DNA from: Chelonoidis abingdonii
Lineage: Eukaryota; Chordata; Testudines; Testudinidae
Assembly (NCBI RefSeq): GCF_003597395.2
Contig: NC_133777.1
Span: 15,601,197 to 15,665,196 of the forward strand
Direction: 5' to 3'
DNA: 64,000 nt
Position numbers and translations under genes: made by a program. Every line of letters starts with the position of its first letter. Within the stretch, counting starts at the first letter, position 1. Below the pieces are notes generated by a model, which saw only the letters and a program-made list of their open reading frames with translations, did no database searches and was not told the origin of the DNA. Positions 1-12,800 of the stretch are shown piece by piece.

Positions 1-749
1 ACGGTACAAATCACTATGCGGACTCTGTTCATCAAGGAAACCTTCTGCTTTTGCAGAAGGCTATCCCTGAAACACACACACATTTTCTTAGTGACATACA
101 TGTCACTCTTAAACTGACCACATTCTTGGAGTAAGCAGAAGAACTTTAATACTGACTTGGCATGCCTGCTCTCTATAAATGGGTTCCATGAACATGCAGG
201 GAGCAGATCAAGGCCCTGTCCTTCAACAAGCTAAACACCCTCAACTCCTGCTGACTTCCGATGAGACATTCAGTCCCTTGCAGGACGGAACCTTAAGGTA
301 GGATTCTGGGATCCTGTAAATGGAGAGACAGAGCAGCTGTGGGCAGTGCAATGCTCAGCTGGATAACTGTATGCTGGAAAGCTGGCAGGCACCTCACTTT
401 GAAGTAAGATCAATGACTTAAGGGTGTAAGGAAGAACAGTCCCTCCAGAGGGGTGGGCCTGAAATTTCAGTTTGACTTAGCTCTGCTTAGCCAGGTTAAC
501 TCTGTGAAGTATGTACAGGGCCAAATTCACTCCAGTCAGCCCCAGGAGAAGCTGGTGCAGACTCTGGCAGAGGTCCCCCATTAATGGAAAGTCAGAGTAC
601 CCTGTGGAGACGAACAGTATTTTTCTTTGGTGGGGAGGGATGTTAATGGAAAGGCTGCCTGTGCAGAGATGAGGTGGGGTGAACCTATCCTGTAATGCTT
701 TTAAAAATGGTGTTTCAGAAATGTCACTGATAGAGGTCGGTCTTGTTAC
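1..749. other. OTOA intron 24 (left edge)
   Basis: I looked here on the minus strand for the final OTOA exons (the LTKAEL / MPYFQPSAI region and the GPI signal) and saw none. No other gene is visible. Confidence 0.6.
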
Positions 750-886
750 CTGCTATGATACCAATCTCATGTATAATAGAGCTGTTCCACTCTGCAGCAA
801 TTCCAAATACAGATTCTGCCACCTTCTTAAACTCTTCCAGAACAGGAGTGCTACATGGCAACAAGCCAACTCTTGCAATTACAGCA
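750..886 (-). CDS. OTOA: OTOA coding exon 24 (last one in the window)
   Basis: 137 nt, phase 2 to 1, TTGCAG to GTAACA. Contains [20 protein letters not shown] and [15 protein letters not shown], matching the human segment that precedes AGLTKAELRMLD. Confidence 0.95.
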
Positions 887-3800
887 CTGCAAAAGGGCAA
901 TGGGGTTAGGATGGCATACTTGTAATTACATCCAATGTTTAAAATGTCTAAAATATGCTTAATCTATGCTAACAGAGTTGTGAACACAGTTTCAGGCCCA
1001 AATATAGATGAACATACAGGTATTGCAAAGAAGTTAGACCTGTCAGCCTTTTGAAAAAAAAAAATCTAAAATGCTTTAAGCAACAAATTTGAGTATCTCA
1101 CTTCAATAGCTATAGTGGATCACATTGGAATCTGTCTTAAACAGCCACTCAAGGCTCCACTGAAAATCAGTTGCTTAATCCAGGTGTTTTCTAAACTAAG
1201 GGCTGAACAAATTTATATGTAAAAATCTAGGAATATTTTAAAGGGTCACTGAAGATGGCAAAGTTGCCTATTCCAAGTGGCCCTTCAAGCAGATTTTGCT
1301 GGATACATGGCTTTCATTAATAGAGGTGGCCTCAGAGAAAATGTTAACAGAGCACAGTTCAGTGGCTCTGGTTAGACATCTTCCCAAAGATTATGGCATG
1401 CCCAAAAGCTTTTAAAGTGTTGGAAAAGAGCTCTTTAGACAAAGTGCTTCTAGAAATCCTTGAAGGGAGACAAATTTCACCACTAATACCATTAACAGAG
1501 ATTTAAAAATAAAACTATTTAATTTTGATAATAAAGTATTTCTACCTGAATTCTGTAGTCTTTATGGTCTTGATGTCTGTGGTGTTCAGAGCACACAGAT
1601 TAGCTCCTAATCCCGCTAAATCAAAGCTTTTCAGTCCATGGACTGTCTGACCAGAGTCTTCAAGAAACCCTTGTAAAATAGATTTAGCCTGCAGAGGCAA
1701 TGAGTTCAAGATCAGTTATAAATGTAATATAGGGTTCTACGACTGGAAGCTGCTATTGATATCAGCTGTTACGAACTGATCTGTAATTTTACTCAACTGG
1801 GCCTCAGCCTACTCCCACTGAAGTCAATGGGAATTTTGCTATTGTCTTCAGTGGGAGCAATGTCAGTGCCACTTATGGGCACTGGGCCTCCTGAGCAGTG
1901 CTGAGTGCCATTCCCTACCAGTACAATCAATGTGACTTGAAGGCATTTAGCACCTCTTACGAAAGACTTGGTACCTCCCAGGACTGGGCCATAAATGAAC
2001 ACTTTACCAGAATAACCAGCTATTGAAGCATCTAACAAAATTTCCCAATTTCAACATAACTGAAAAGAGCTAAACTACAGGTAATTTTCTCTCCCTCATA
2101 AATGGTCAGCATGAAGCATTGCAAAATTAGAGCTTTCCTGTACTGTACTAAGTGTTTTATGTAGATGCTAAGCTATGCTTAATATTAATCAGTATCACTT
2201 ACTAAAATACAACAGGAAGTATCAAAAGTGAAGTACTGTGTTAAAACACTCCAGTTCCTTCTGTTTCCTTATAGTGCCTCTTCAGCATAAACATCTGTTA
2301 AATAGATTCCTGACATTCTGCCAATGCTAGCTACCATCAACTTAATGTCATACGCTGAAGAGAAGTGATGGCAAGACCAGATGGACAGAAATTTGCTGCT
2401 AGCTGCATATGCAAATAAAGGATTTTAATCTTCTTCTATTCACTATGTAAATCCTACTGGCATTAACGGGAGTTATTCAGGCATACTGAGAGAACAGAGT
2501 GAGTACTCGAGCATCTGAATGGAATAATTTGTAAGTAACAGATCACCTGTACAAGTGTCTGGATGCATTTAGTACTCCTGGGGGCTTTCGGTGCCAAAAA
2601 ATTAATAATTCTGTGCATAATATTATATTTGGTAAAATAACACTACATAATCACACCAGTTGCAATTATTTTGGTAATTTATTACAAAATACCTGTCAGC
2701 AAGTATTGTCTGTAACAATACGGACACATAAATTCCCCCAGGAGTAAAGTGTTAAAGAAACCCCTATGACAACCTGGTTCCTGTTTCTCTACCCCCTTCA
2801 CCTTGCCCCCTCCCCCAAGTCCAGCTGCAGGGCCCATCCTTGCCCAGATACCCAAATCCCCTACCCACCCTGAGCCCAGCCATGGACCCTCCCAGCGCTG
2901 ACATCCCCATCCCCATCCCCATCCTCTCTCCTGAGCCCAGGGATCCAGAGGGGAAAACAGCCTGATGTTTGGTTCCATGCAAGCATGGAGTTTACTTTGC
3001 GCTGCCCTCTCCTTCCCTCAGGGGGCAGGGCATGCTGGGAACTGCAGCTGCCATGAACCCTCTAGCTCTCTCCCCCTCCACCCAGCAGCATCTTTTGTGT
3101 ACTAGCGGGGTTCTGCCGGGTCTATCAGCCCCCAGTGGTGGCTAGCAGCACTCCAGGCCATTTCTGGGGAAGGGAGGAAGGAAATTCTGCATGCACATTA
3201 ATTTCTCCAAATTCTGCATTGCATATTGGCACAGAATTACCCCAAGAATAATTTAGGGTGGTGAAAATAGTACTACTGAATCCAGCCTTGGTCAATAAGG
3301 CCTAAATGTTTTTGCCAACTTGTGTCTGTTTAGAGACCTGAGAGAAATGAGTTGATGGTCTCATTCTAATTCGTAATGGGCAAGTGGTCGAAGCATAGTG
3401 AACATTATCACAATTGATATGTATTTCCACCCTCCTTAGTTCTCTCACCAGACAGACATAGAACCAAGTAGGCATGAACCTTTAACTACCTTCTCACCCT
3501 TAGAGGCGGCACTGGAGATCCTGGCTGAGAAAAACTGGAAGTGCAGCATGGGGAGCTGTATTTGTTTTGTAGGTGATTTCAGGTCTTGGAGTCATTCATC
3601 CCATCCTTTTCACCAGAAGTAAATTTAATAAAATATTTACCTGGACAAAAGTCCATTCTGTTTGTTGACTAAGTGCAGCAATGGTGTCAATAGAACTTAA
3701 ATCCAATGCTTCTATTTCACTCTCATTGAGAGCTAGAGCAATGCGTCCAAGGGAAACGATATGGTAACTCTTCCAGCCTGGCAATGCACCCCAAACCTTT

Positions 3801-6800
3801 AAAATAAATTAACATACAGCACATATTAGTTCATAACGAACACTCACTTACATGCTCCATTGTCTCTACTTCCGATTTTAAAGCAGTAATTAACAAAGAT
3901 AAAATGCTACGAGCTGCATTGTGTGGTCTGCTAATCCCATTCTTCACTGTGTAATCAGAGGTTGGACACTGCAGAGAACTGAGCCTTTCATATTTCTAGG
4001 GTGGTGACACTCAGTTTATCTAAAAATACTTACACTGTCACACAAGATGACTTCCGGTTAGTGAATATAAGTTGGTTGAATGAGCGAGTATGATTGGCCC
4101 TTTGTTTTTTTACCTTTTTTCTCTCAAATTTCTGGATTTTAAAAATGCCATTATTCAGATTTTACTGATTTTCATCCAAATTTTGGAAGTTCTGGAACTC
4201 TCCAGGTGTGGCTCCCTGCTCCAGAAGGAAAGATGGTGACTTGGTCTCCCTCTCACAGATTCTTCTGACTTGCTTGAGGACAGTTAGTGGCTGCTGCTTC
4301 ACAGTGGGAGAGTGAGAGGGACAGGGAGCTGGGTCCTGGCAGCAGAGACTGCCTGACTGATGCAGCAACAGGCTCGCAAGGAGGGAAGCCTTCATCACTG
4401 CTACATTGTGGTGAGTAGCAGGCATCCCTAACCCACTGCCCCCACCACAGATACTGGGCACTCTCTCCTACACAGAGCACCCCGCACCACCTGCCCAATC
4501 ACTGCCCACCATGAGTACCAGGCATCCCCATCCCCCCATGCTACCCAGGGTTTGGAATTTTACAATGAAGCCCCTAATATCAAGCATAAGTCACCAACAG
4601 TAAACTAAAAAGAAAAGTTTTATTTCTGTAATGGATTAGAGATAATAATAGTTTTGTAAACTCTTTCATCTCTCTTTGCTGCTTTTTTTCCCCGTGTTCT
4701 CATCCCTCAATAATTATTTGGAAAACTGAAGTTAATTTTTGCACTGATTTTCCACCCATTTTTATATTTTTTTAATAAACACAGATAAATTCCTGATAAA
4801 TTTTAAACAAAATTACAACTGGAAATGAAGAGCCTTATTTATTAACTTGGAAAGAAGAGTATCAAGGTAGGGGAAAGGCTAGTAGCTTGCCTGGTGTCAT
4901 AACAAGCAAGCCTTCTTCAAGTTGTGGGTCTCTAATTTAACCTTCCAGTAGTGGCCACTTCTTTCCTGACTACAGATCTCCACTATGACCAGCTAATTAA
5001 TCAAGACAAAGGACCAACTCCTGACTCAGGGTTTGTCTACACACAGTTTTTGTATGATTTAACTGTTCCTAAACACTTTAGCACTCTGAGCCTGATTCTT
5101 AGAAGGCTGAATTATATTCTTGGGTCCTGCTTTGTGATTTTTATTTTTTTAAGGAACAGTGAAAAGCTAGTAATAAATAAATAAAATAAGCATTTAAAAA
5201 GTGAAAACACAACCTGCGCAGCAGCCAATAGCTCAGAGCTATTTAGCCAGTTGACTCTAAAACAATGGAGGATATTATTTTATGACTAACCTTAGATTAT
5301 TTCTCCAATAAGCAATGGATATTATTGCAGCAGTAGTGATTATTACAGCAATGGTGGCTTTAGAAATGCATATTTCAATAACAGTAAATTAAATTACGTA
5401 TGTATGTTTCTTTTGCAGACATAACAGCTACCTGCTTAGCTTTCTCCTTCAAGACAATAAGCTGGGATCTGTTGAAACTCATCACAGTCCCAAGGAATTC
5501 CATGTTTTTGGTAAAAGTATCTGTATCCAGGCACTGCAGTTCCTGAACTGTCCAAAAGGCATTTGCTTCTGCTAATTTAATAATCTCATCTGAAGAAGGA
5601 GCTCTGATTCCTGTGCAGTCTGGGAAGAAATCAAAACACAGACTGAAGAGATGACTTCTCTTGTAATCTCCTTGAAGAAAACTACCAAAAATGCAAAGCA
5701 ACAAAGACTTGTGCTCTCTCATTATGATGTTGATGTAATATGTATTAACTGAAGCCAGGACAATCTTGACATTAACTTAAGCATAAAATATTTTTGCAAT
5801 GAAATAAAAATGCATTTTAAAAAAGCACAAGTGCAATTAATGTTCTTGTTGCAAAACTAGTGTTTACCTAAGTTTAGGTAAACATTTGCTCCAACCCTGG
5901 AAGGCAGCACATGCTCGAAAGGAAAGGAGGAGCAAACACACTTTTTAAAACAGTTACCATATAAACTATCTTAATCAAATGGAATTTGCATGTAGCAGCT
6001 AGAAAGAGAATCCAACTGTTCTAAGCACGGCTCAAAAAAATGGCACCCTACATTATTAAGAGTCATATCCTGAGATAAAGTCTTCCATTGATTTCAGCAG
6101 GAGTCTTGCTTGAGTCAGAACTCAATTAAGTTCCTTAGTTTGGCCTCAGTGTAAGTTTCCACATGACTGTATTGTATTTTTGTTCACACACAAATTGCAG
6201 CTGAATAAACCTGCCTATCTTTTATGAAACAAGACTTGGTGAAGTCCAGCTCATTAGCTATTACATTCAGTAGCAGGCCTGAGTGGGCCTTCAGTTTGAA
6301 AGGCACTGTCAAAGATGTATGACTGTAAGCCTTGCCTGACATTTAAACAAGGCAAGTAGATTGGTTTCCAGAACTTAAATGTGAGAGAAATGCAATACTC
6401 ATGTCAAGCATGTTGTTAAAGTGCCAAGAATTAGGAAAACACTGAAAGGGATGCTTATTTACAATAGAAATGTTTGGTCTGCCAAATTGTATTGGTCAAA
6501 TATCTGCTACAAGGGCAGATTCTGCTTCTTTTTTGTTGACAGGTTTCAGAGTAGCAGACGTTGTTAGTCTGTATCCGTAAAAAGAACAGGAGTACTTGTG
6601 GCACTTTAGAGACGAACAGATTTATTTGAGCATAAGTTTTCGTGGGCTACAGCCCACTTCATCGGATGCACAGAATGGAACATATAAGAAGAGTATATAT
6701 ATACATACAGAGAAGATGCCATGCCAGCTCTAAGAGGCTAATTAATTAAGATGACCTGTTATCAGCAGGAAAAAAAAACTTTTGTAGTGATAATCAAGAT

Positions 6801-9800
6801 GGTCAATTACAGACAGTTGACAAGAGGTGTAAGGATAGTTATCATAAGGAAATATATTCAAGTAGTGTAATAATTCAGCCATTTCCAGTCTCTATTCAAG
6901 CCAGAATTAATGGTATCTAATTTGCAAATCAATTCAAGCTCAGCAGTTTCTGGTTGGAGTTTGTTTTTGAAGTCTTTCTGTTGCAAAATTGTCACCTTCA
7001 AATCTGTTACTGAGTGACCAAAGAGGCTGAAGTGTTCATTGGCCAAACCGGACAGTCTCTACGCAAAAGAATAAACAGACACAAATCTGACATCAGGAAT
7101 CATAACACTCAAAAACCAGTAGGAGAACACTTCTTATATGTTCCATTCTATGCATCCAATGAAGTGGGCTGTAGCTCACGAAAGCTTATGCTCAAATAAA
7201 TTTGTTAGTCTCTAAGGTGCCACAAGTACTCCTGTTCTTCTTATTGTGCATTTTCACAAACTCTATTGGCTTAATATCCCTGATACTGATGCAAGGGAGA
7301 GTCTAGCATCCTAACATGGTCTCTTACTAGCCACTTTCCTGCCCCTAATCTATGAAATGATTGTACAATCATTATCTAAACCAAACAATCTCTGAATTTC
7401 TTCAAATTGGTCCATCCCCAGTAAAAAGTAGAACTCCACAGATGCTGCCTCTGAGCTGAGCTTCCTGAGATAAACAAATTAAAGCAAGGATGTACAAAAT
7501 AGCTTTGTACTTTGAAAGGAAGTAGAGGAAAGATTTATTTAAATCAAATAAAACTGCGGCAGTGGGTAGAACCCTGAGAAGGATGAATCTGTGGGCAAAC
7601 GGAAAAGCTGTCTGGCTTCTGCTGTACCAGGAGACATCACTGCTTTCCCTTTGTCCATAGTAGAAACTGCCCTCTTGTAAAGCTAGATTGTTTCAATTTC
7701 CTCCACTGCAAAAGGTCAGCTTTTCTTATGTAAATATTGCCCATGCAGAGACAATACAGTTCCATGCCCTTTTCATGAAAGCCTAACGTTTTTGGTTCCT
7801 GGAAAAAAACCTTAAGGAGTTAATTTTTTGTAACACACCAGCTCCGCTGGCAAGTTTGCAGATGAGAGTATTCATTACAGTCCTGGCAGCATTTCCTGTG
7901 TCTGATGCTACTTCATTCTTGTTGTTGCTATAATCAGATTTCACACTGATCAAGCATGAATGGGGCAGATATGTGAAAATGCTTAGATCTGAACAGACAC
8001 AATAGCATTTCATGAAGCTGAGTCAGGAGACCTAGGTTTTATTCCCAGCACTGCCACTGCTTCACTGAGAGACCTGGGGTAAATCACTTAATCTTTTTGC
8101 CTTGGATCTCCCCTCTGTAAAAAGTGGTCACAGGAACCTCACTTTTATTTTAAATAACATTTACTGAGAAACAAAGATTTTAAAAAATGACAGTGCTAAG
8201 CATTACTGTTGTTACGACAAACCCACAACTGGATATTCTGAAAGGCAAACACCGGGCCCATTAGCATGAAGTTTGAAGAGCAACATCAGATCAGTGAAAT
8301 CCTGAAGGTGTTTCCATAATAATCCTGTTTTTCAGGGCTTTAGAAGTCTGCCACTGTAACAGGGTGGCTTCCTCCCTGAATGGCTAGAGGCCTGGGGCCA
8401 ACCAATCCTAGTTACAAAGTAGACACACCTGAGTCCTCTAAAGAGCAGTAGGAATCTGCAAGAGGAGGGATGCTCAGGGAGAAACAAGCAGAGTCAGTTG
8501 TTGCTGGGAGCAAGAAGGCTCCAACAGGGAACCCTGAGTTTTTACGGAACGGGCTCTAGGTAAGGAAGGCTTGCAAGGTACCCAGCAGGAGACTGGAGCA
8601 GAAGCTTGATGGGGATTTGAGAACTTTTATTTTGAAATGTTATGTTAATAAATCCAGCCACAGAAAGGAGTGGGCTGAATTTAATAGGAGTTCGTGTGTG
8701 TTAAAGAATCCTCTTGAAGGGGGAAAATGAAGCAAGGTGCCTGCAGAACAACTTCAGACCACAAGGGAACACTAATGAGGCAGCTGATCTGGTGAAAGTC
8801 ATAAAACTTCACTTCTGGTTGAAACTTGCTATATGAGCTCTCTATAAACTGTGTGTGATTATGTTGCAGAACTTCATTAAAATTAATTAAGGCTTTCTTT
8901 CTTGTGTGTGTCTGATGACAGCACAAACTGTCTACTTCAAGCCTCCCTCCAGCCAAATTATTCATACTTGTTGAAGAATGAAAGGCCTCTGCAGCACTGG
9001 AGCACCATGATAGCCTTTGGTGGGGAGCGTGGCAGCACTGGGGGGCTCTGCATTGGCTGCTCATTGCCCCTGAATGTAGAGGGGGCCAGTGAGGTGAGCC
9101 AGAGTGCTTCTGGATCCATGTTACTCATAGACTTTAAGGTCAGAAGGGACCATCATGATCATCTAGTCAGTGCAGTGGATGGGGGGAGACAGTGTACCGT
9201 AGACTAGAGTACGGGACTCAAACACAGTTCTGCATTGAGTTCTGTTTCTGATTCTGCTACTGGCCTCCTGGGTAACCTCTGGCAAGCCACTCAACCACTT
9301 TGTGCCTCAGTTTCCCCATCTGTAAAATGGAGATAATGATACTGACCTCCTGTAAATTTTTATGAGCTCTACTGATGAAAAGTGCTAAATAAGAGCTACG
9401 TATTATTAATGTTTTGCTGAATTGAGGCAAGAATACATTACTCCAAAACTACATTTATTGTTCCACCTTTGTATCTAAATATAGTACTATAAGGGCCAAA
9501 TTCTCTTCTCAGATACACCATCATAAATCTGGAATCACTCCACTGGATACGAGTGGGGGTCCACACAGATCTAAAGGTCTCCCAGCATAGAGCTCCATGA
9601 AAGATTGAGGCCTATACTATATTAAACAAAGAACACAGGATGAAGCTCTCAAAGATGAAAAACGCAGGTAGGCACCCAACTCACAATGAAAACGTTGTGT
9701 GCCTAATCCACATTTATGCCTTTGAAAATCTACCCAATAGCAGAAGCAGGTATATCCTGCAGTCCATTAAACTACATAGTTTAAATATTCTCCCCGGGTC

Positions 9801-12800
9801 ATTGCAAGGGTGATCTTTTAAATTGTCAGAGGCTACAATGTAGTTATATACTCACATACAATCAAAGTATGTGTAATAAATACACGGGATAGACTTCATT
9901 TGGCACAAGAGTTTCTGATAAGCAAACAATTGTGTTTTACCTAAAATTTATTTTAATCTGTAGCAACCAATATAGTCAGTTTAGACAGACCACAGTACAC
10001 TGATGTCACATTTAGAACAGCTGAGTCAACATATACTGATGTCTGATAAAGGATTAACTGGGCAGCATCTTTTGGCTCAACATTTTGGCTCTCTGCTGTA
10101 TTTCTATTCATGAAACTTTCACTTATACTACAAGTGAAGCAAAATAATTCTAAGATGCAAAATCTGTATGCAACCAGATATGTTTCAATACTTGTTTAGC
10201 AGTGTATTTTTAATGGAGTAAAGGATTTCATTAGCTGATCATTAAAAAGATAAGCATGTTAATGGTGAAAGTCTTTGCTCTAATGTTTCTAAAAGACTGA
10301 ACCTCTTTAAAATACTTGGCATTTTGCTTTTTGTCCTACTGCTTGTCCTAAATGCATTTGACAACAAAGAGACCATTCAGTTTGCAGCAGAATAGTAAAA
10401 AATGTCACCACTGTCAATCCAACACATTGACGTTAGACAGGTACCAGTGAAATACTCACCAGTTGTGGGGTCAGATGCTCTAATGCTAGTACTGGAGTTG
10501 CGAATAGATTCAAATATAGTGGATAGAAACTCTTCAGGTGGAGACGCTGGCCGAGCCATCTTTGCTATTTGTAAAATTGTATTTGGGAACTTAAAGAGGG
10601 GAGATAAAAGCAATAAAACACTTTCAGAACTCCCTCCCATTTGAAGCAAAGCAGTTAGGATGTGACAAGGGGCGAGAGCACTGCCTAGGCTCCAGTGAAC
10701 AAACGTTAACCACAACTCAGCACCACCACCACCACCACCACCTCTTTGTTACAGGTGTTCAGGGGATAGGACTGTAAATTGGCTCCTTGCAGATAGAGGG
10801 ACCATGATTAGGGGGAGGCTCCTGTTACATGAGCCCATGACTGGCATGAACCACATGCTGGAGGGAGTTTTCAATAACACTTCTTGCTGATTTCAAACTT
10901 TATCCCTTGAGAAAACCACCTTCCTGACTGCACCCTTGTCTGGCTTCTCCTGAATAAATTCATCAGATTACACAGATATATAAAAGATCACAAGATTATA
11001 AAAATGAGGGATGGAAAAGAAACCACTTAGTCCACCACCTGTGAGAGCAGGATTAGTCCCACATTAGATATTACTGATACTACATTAGCTCTTAGCTGAA
11101 GGCCCAAAGGTATAAATCGTTATCTGCCTATATAACTCGCATGGTGGGTGAGGTAATATCTTTTATAAGACAAATTTCTCTCATCAACAGAAGTTGATCC
11201 AATAAAAGATATTACCTCACCCACTGTGTCTCTCTTCTATCCTGGGACTGACAAGGCTACAACTATACTACATATATAGTTCATAGTATGCTCCCACTCT
11301 TAATAATGGGTTAGGAAGAGTTTAAATCCAAGTAAGGTAACTCTTCACATTTGGATACCATGATAGGGGAGCAGGGAACACTGCACTGTATGAAGCTTTG
11401 AAAGCATGACAGGCTGTGTACAGATCCATAAACATATAATCTCTTCCTATATAACAATGTGCACTTATCTATGTACATGTACAGATAACTCTTTAGATTA
11501 TGGGCTAAATCCCAGGAGTTTTGACTGAGTAAGGAATGCAGGACTGGGGAAAAATATTTACAAGGTTCCTTGGAAGTAGAATTAAACATCCACTAAGTAA
11601 TGGAATGCCTGTATTTTAAATTTAATTACAACATTTACTATAGTAAAGCTTTAAAATGATCTTCTAGAATCTTAAAAATTAAAATGAGAAGATACCTTTT
11701 CAGCAAGGACCGTTAATTCATCTTTTGACAAAAGAGCTACAAATGGTCCAATATCCTGTGTTGTTTGAGCTGTCCAGTTCTTTGGGATGCTAAGAAATTT
11801 TTTTGGAAAATTATACACAAAATATCAAATGCCTGCAATACCACCCTGACTCATAACAGTACTAAATCTTCATGTGTGTCTTATATTGTACTCAGTAGCA
11901 AAGATAGATGCCTCTTTACCAAAGTGACATTTTGGATTTTAACATCAGATCACACTTCCCTGGTTTATGGTGAATCTACAAAGCTGTCTCTCCCTCCTTA
12001 GTTAGAGAGTGCTTTCCACCCTCTTTGTACATCTCTCTCAGTATTTATTGCGTGCCTATTACCATAATATCTGATGAAGGATGCATCTCCCTCCTTTTAA
12101 AACCTCTGTTCTTTTTCTTTATAACAGTCTATCATATTACACAGCACCAAAAGTGAGTTAGACACTTTATAAACAAAAATAGATGCAGTCTCTGTCCCAC
12201 AGTGCTTACACTAAGTACCCAATCCTCCAAACAGCTAACTACCTGAGTAACTTTACTCACCTGCTTAAATATTTGCCGGATTGACCCCTAAAAGTACACA
12301 GGCCTGATTTTAAGAGGTGATGAGCACCTGCCACTTCCTTTGACTTCAGTGGGAGTTGTGGTTGCTCAGCTCCTCTGAACATCAGGCCCATATATATTAC
12401 AAACAGCAGTGTGTTGCTTACTCTGGAAAGATAAAACTTATTAATACACAGGCCCTGGAAACTAACCAGAGATTGAGGCAATCTCTTTCTGATAATGCTG
12501 TCTTTATAAAAGAGGAAAGGAAAGCGACAAAAGCGGGCAATAGTGGTAGAGTTAGCTATGCATAATTTCAGCTTCATATTTTTCTGTTGTTCTATTTCTC
12601 TCTCCTCTGTTGTACTAACAGTGCATGGAAGTGTGCACTAGGACCTATGGGCCTTGGACAAGTCTTGCCCAATGAAAGCCTATGTTGTTTTTATAATTCT
12701 AGAAATGAATTCTAGGAATATGTACATCCTGCATCTCTAGAAATGATGTTCTGAACTATTCATTGGAATGTTGGTACTTTTTGCAGTTAAGGTTCAATTC

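Noticed and set aside
1..80. Possible OTOA exon after a TTTCAG on the minus strand
   Set aside because: In the phase required by exon 24 it soon meets a stop and does not resemble the otoancorin C-terminus.
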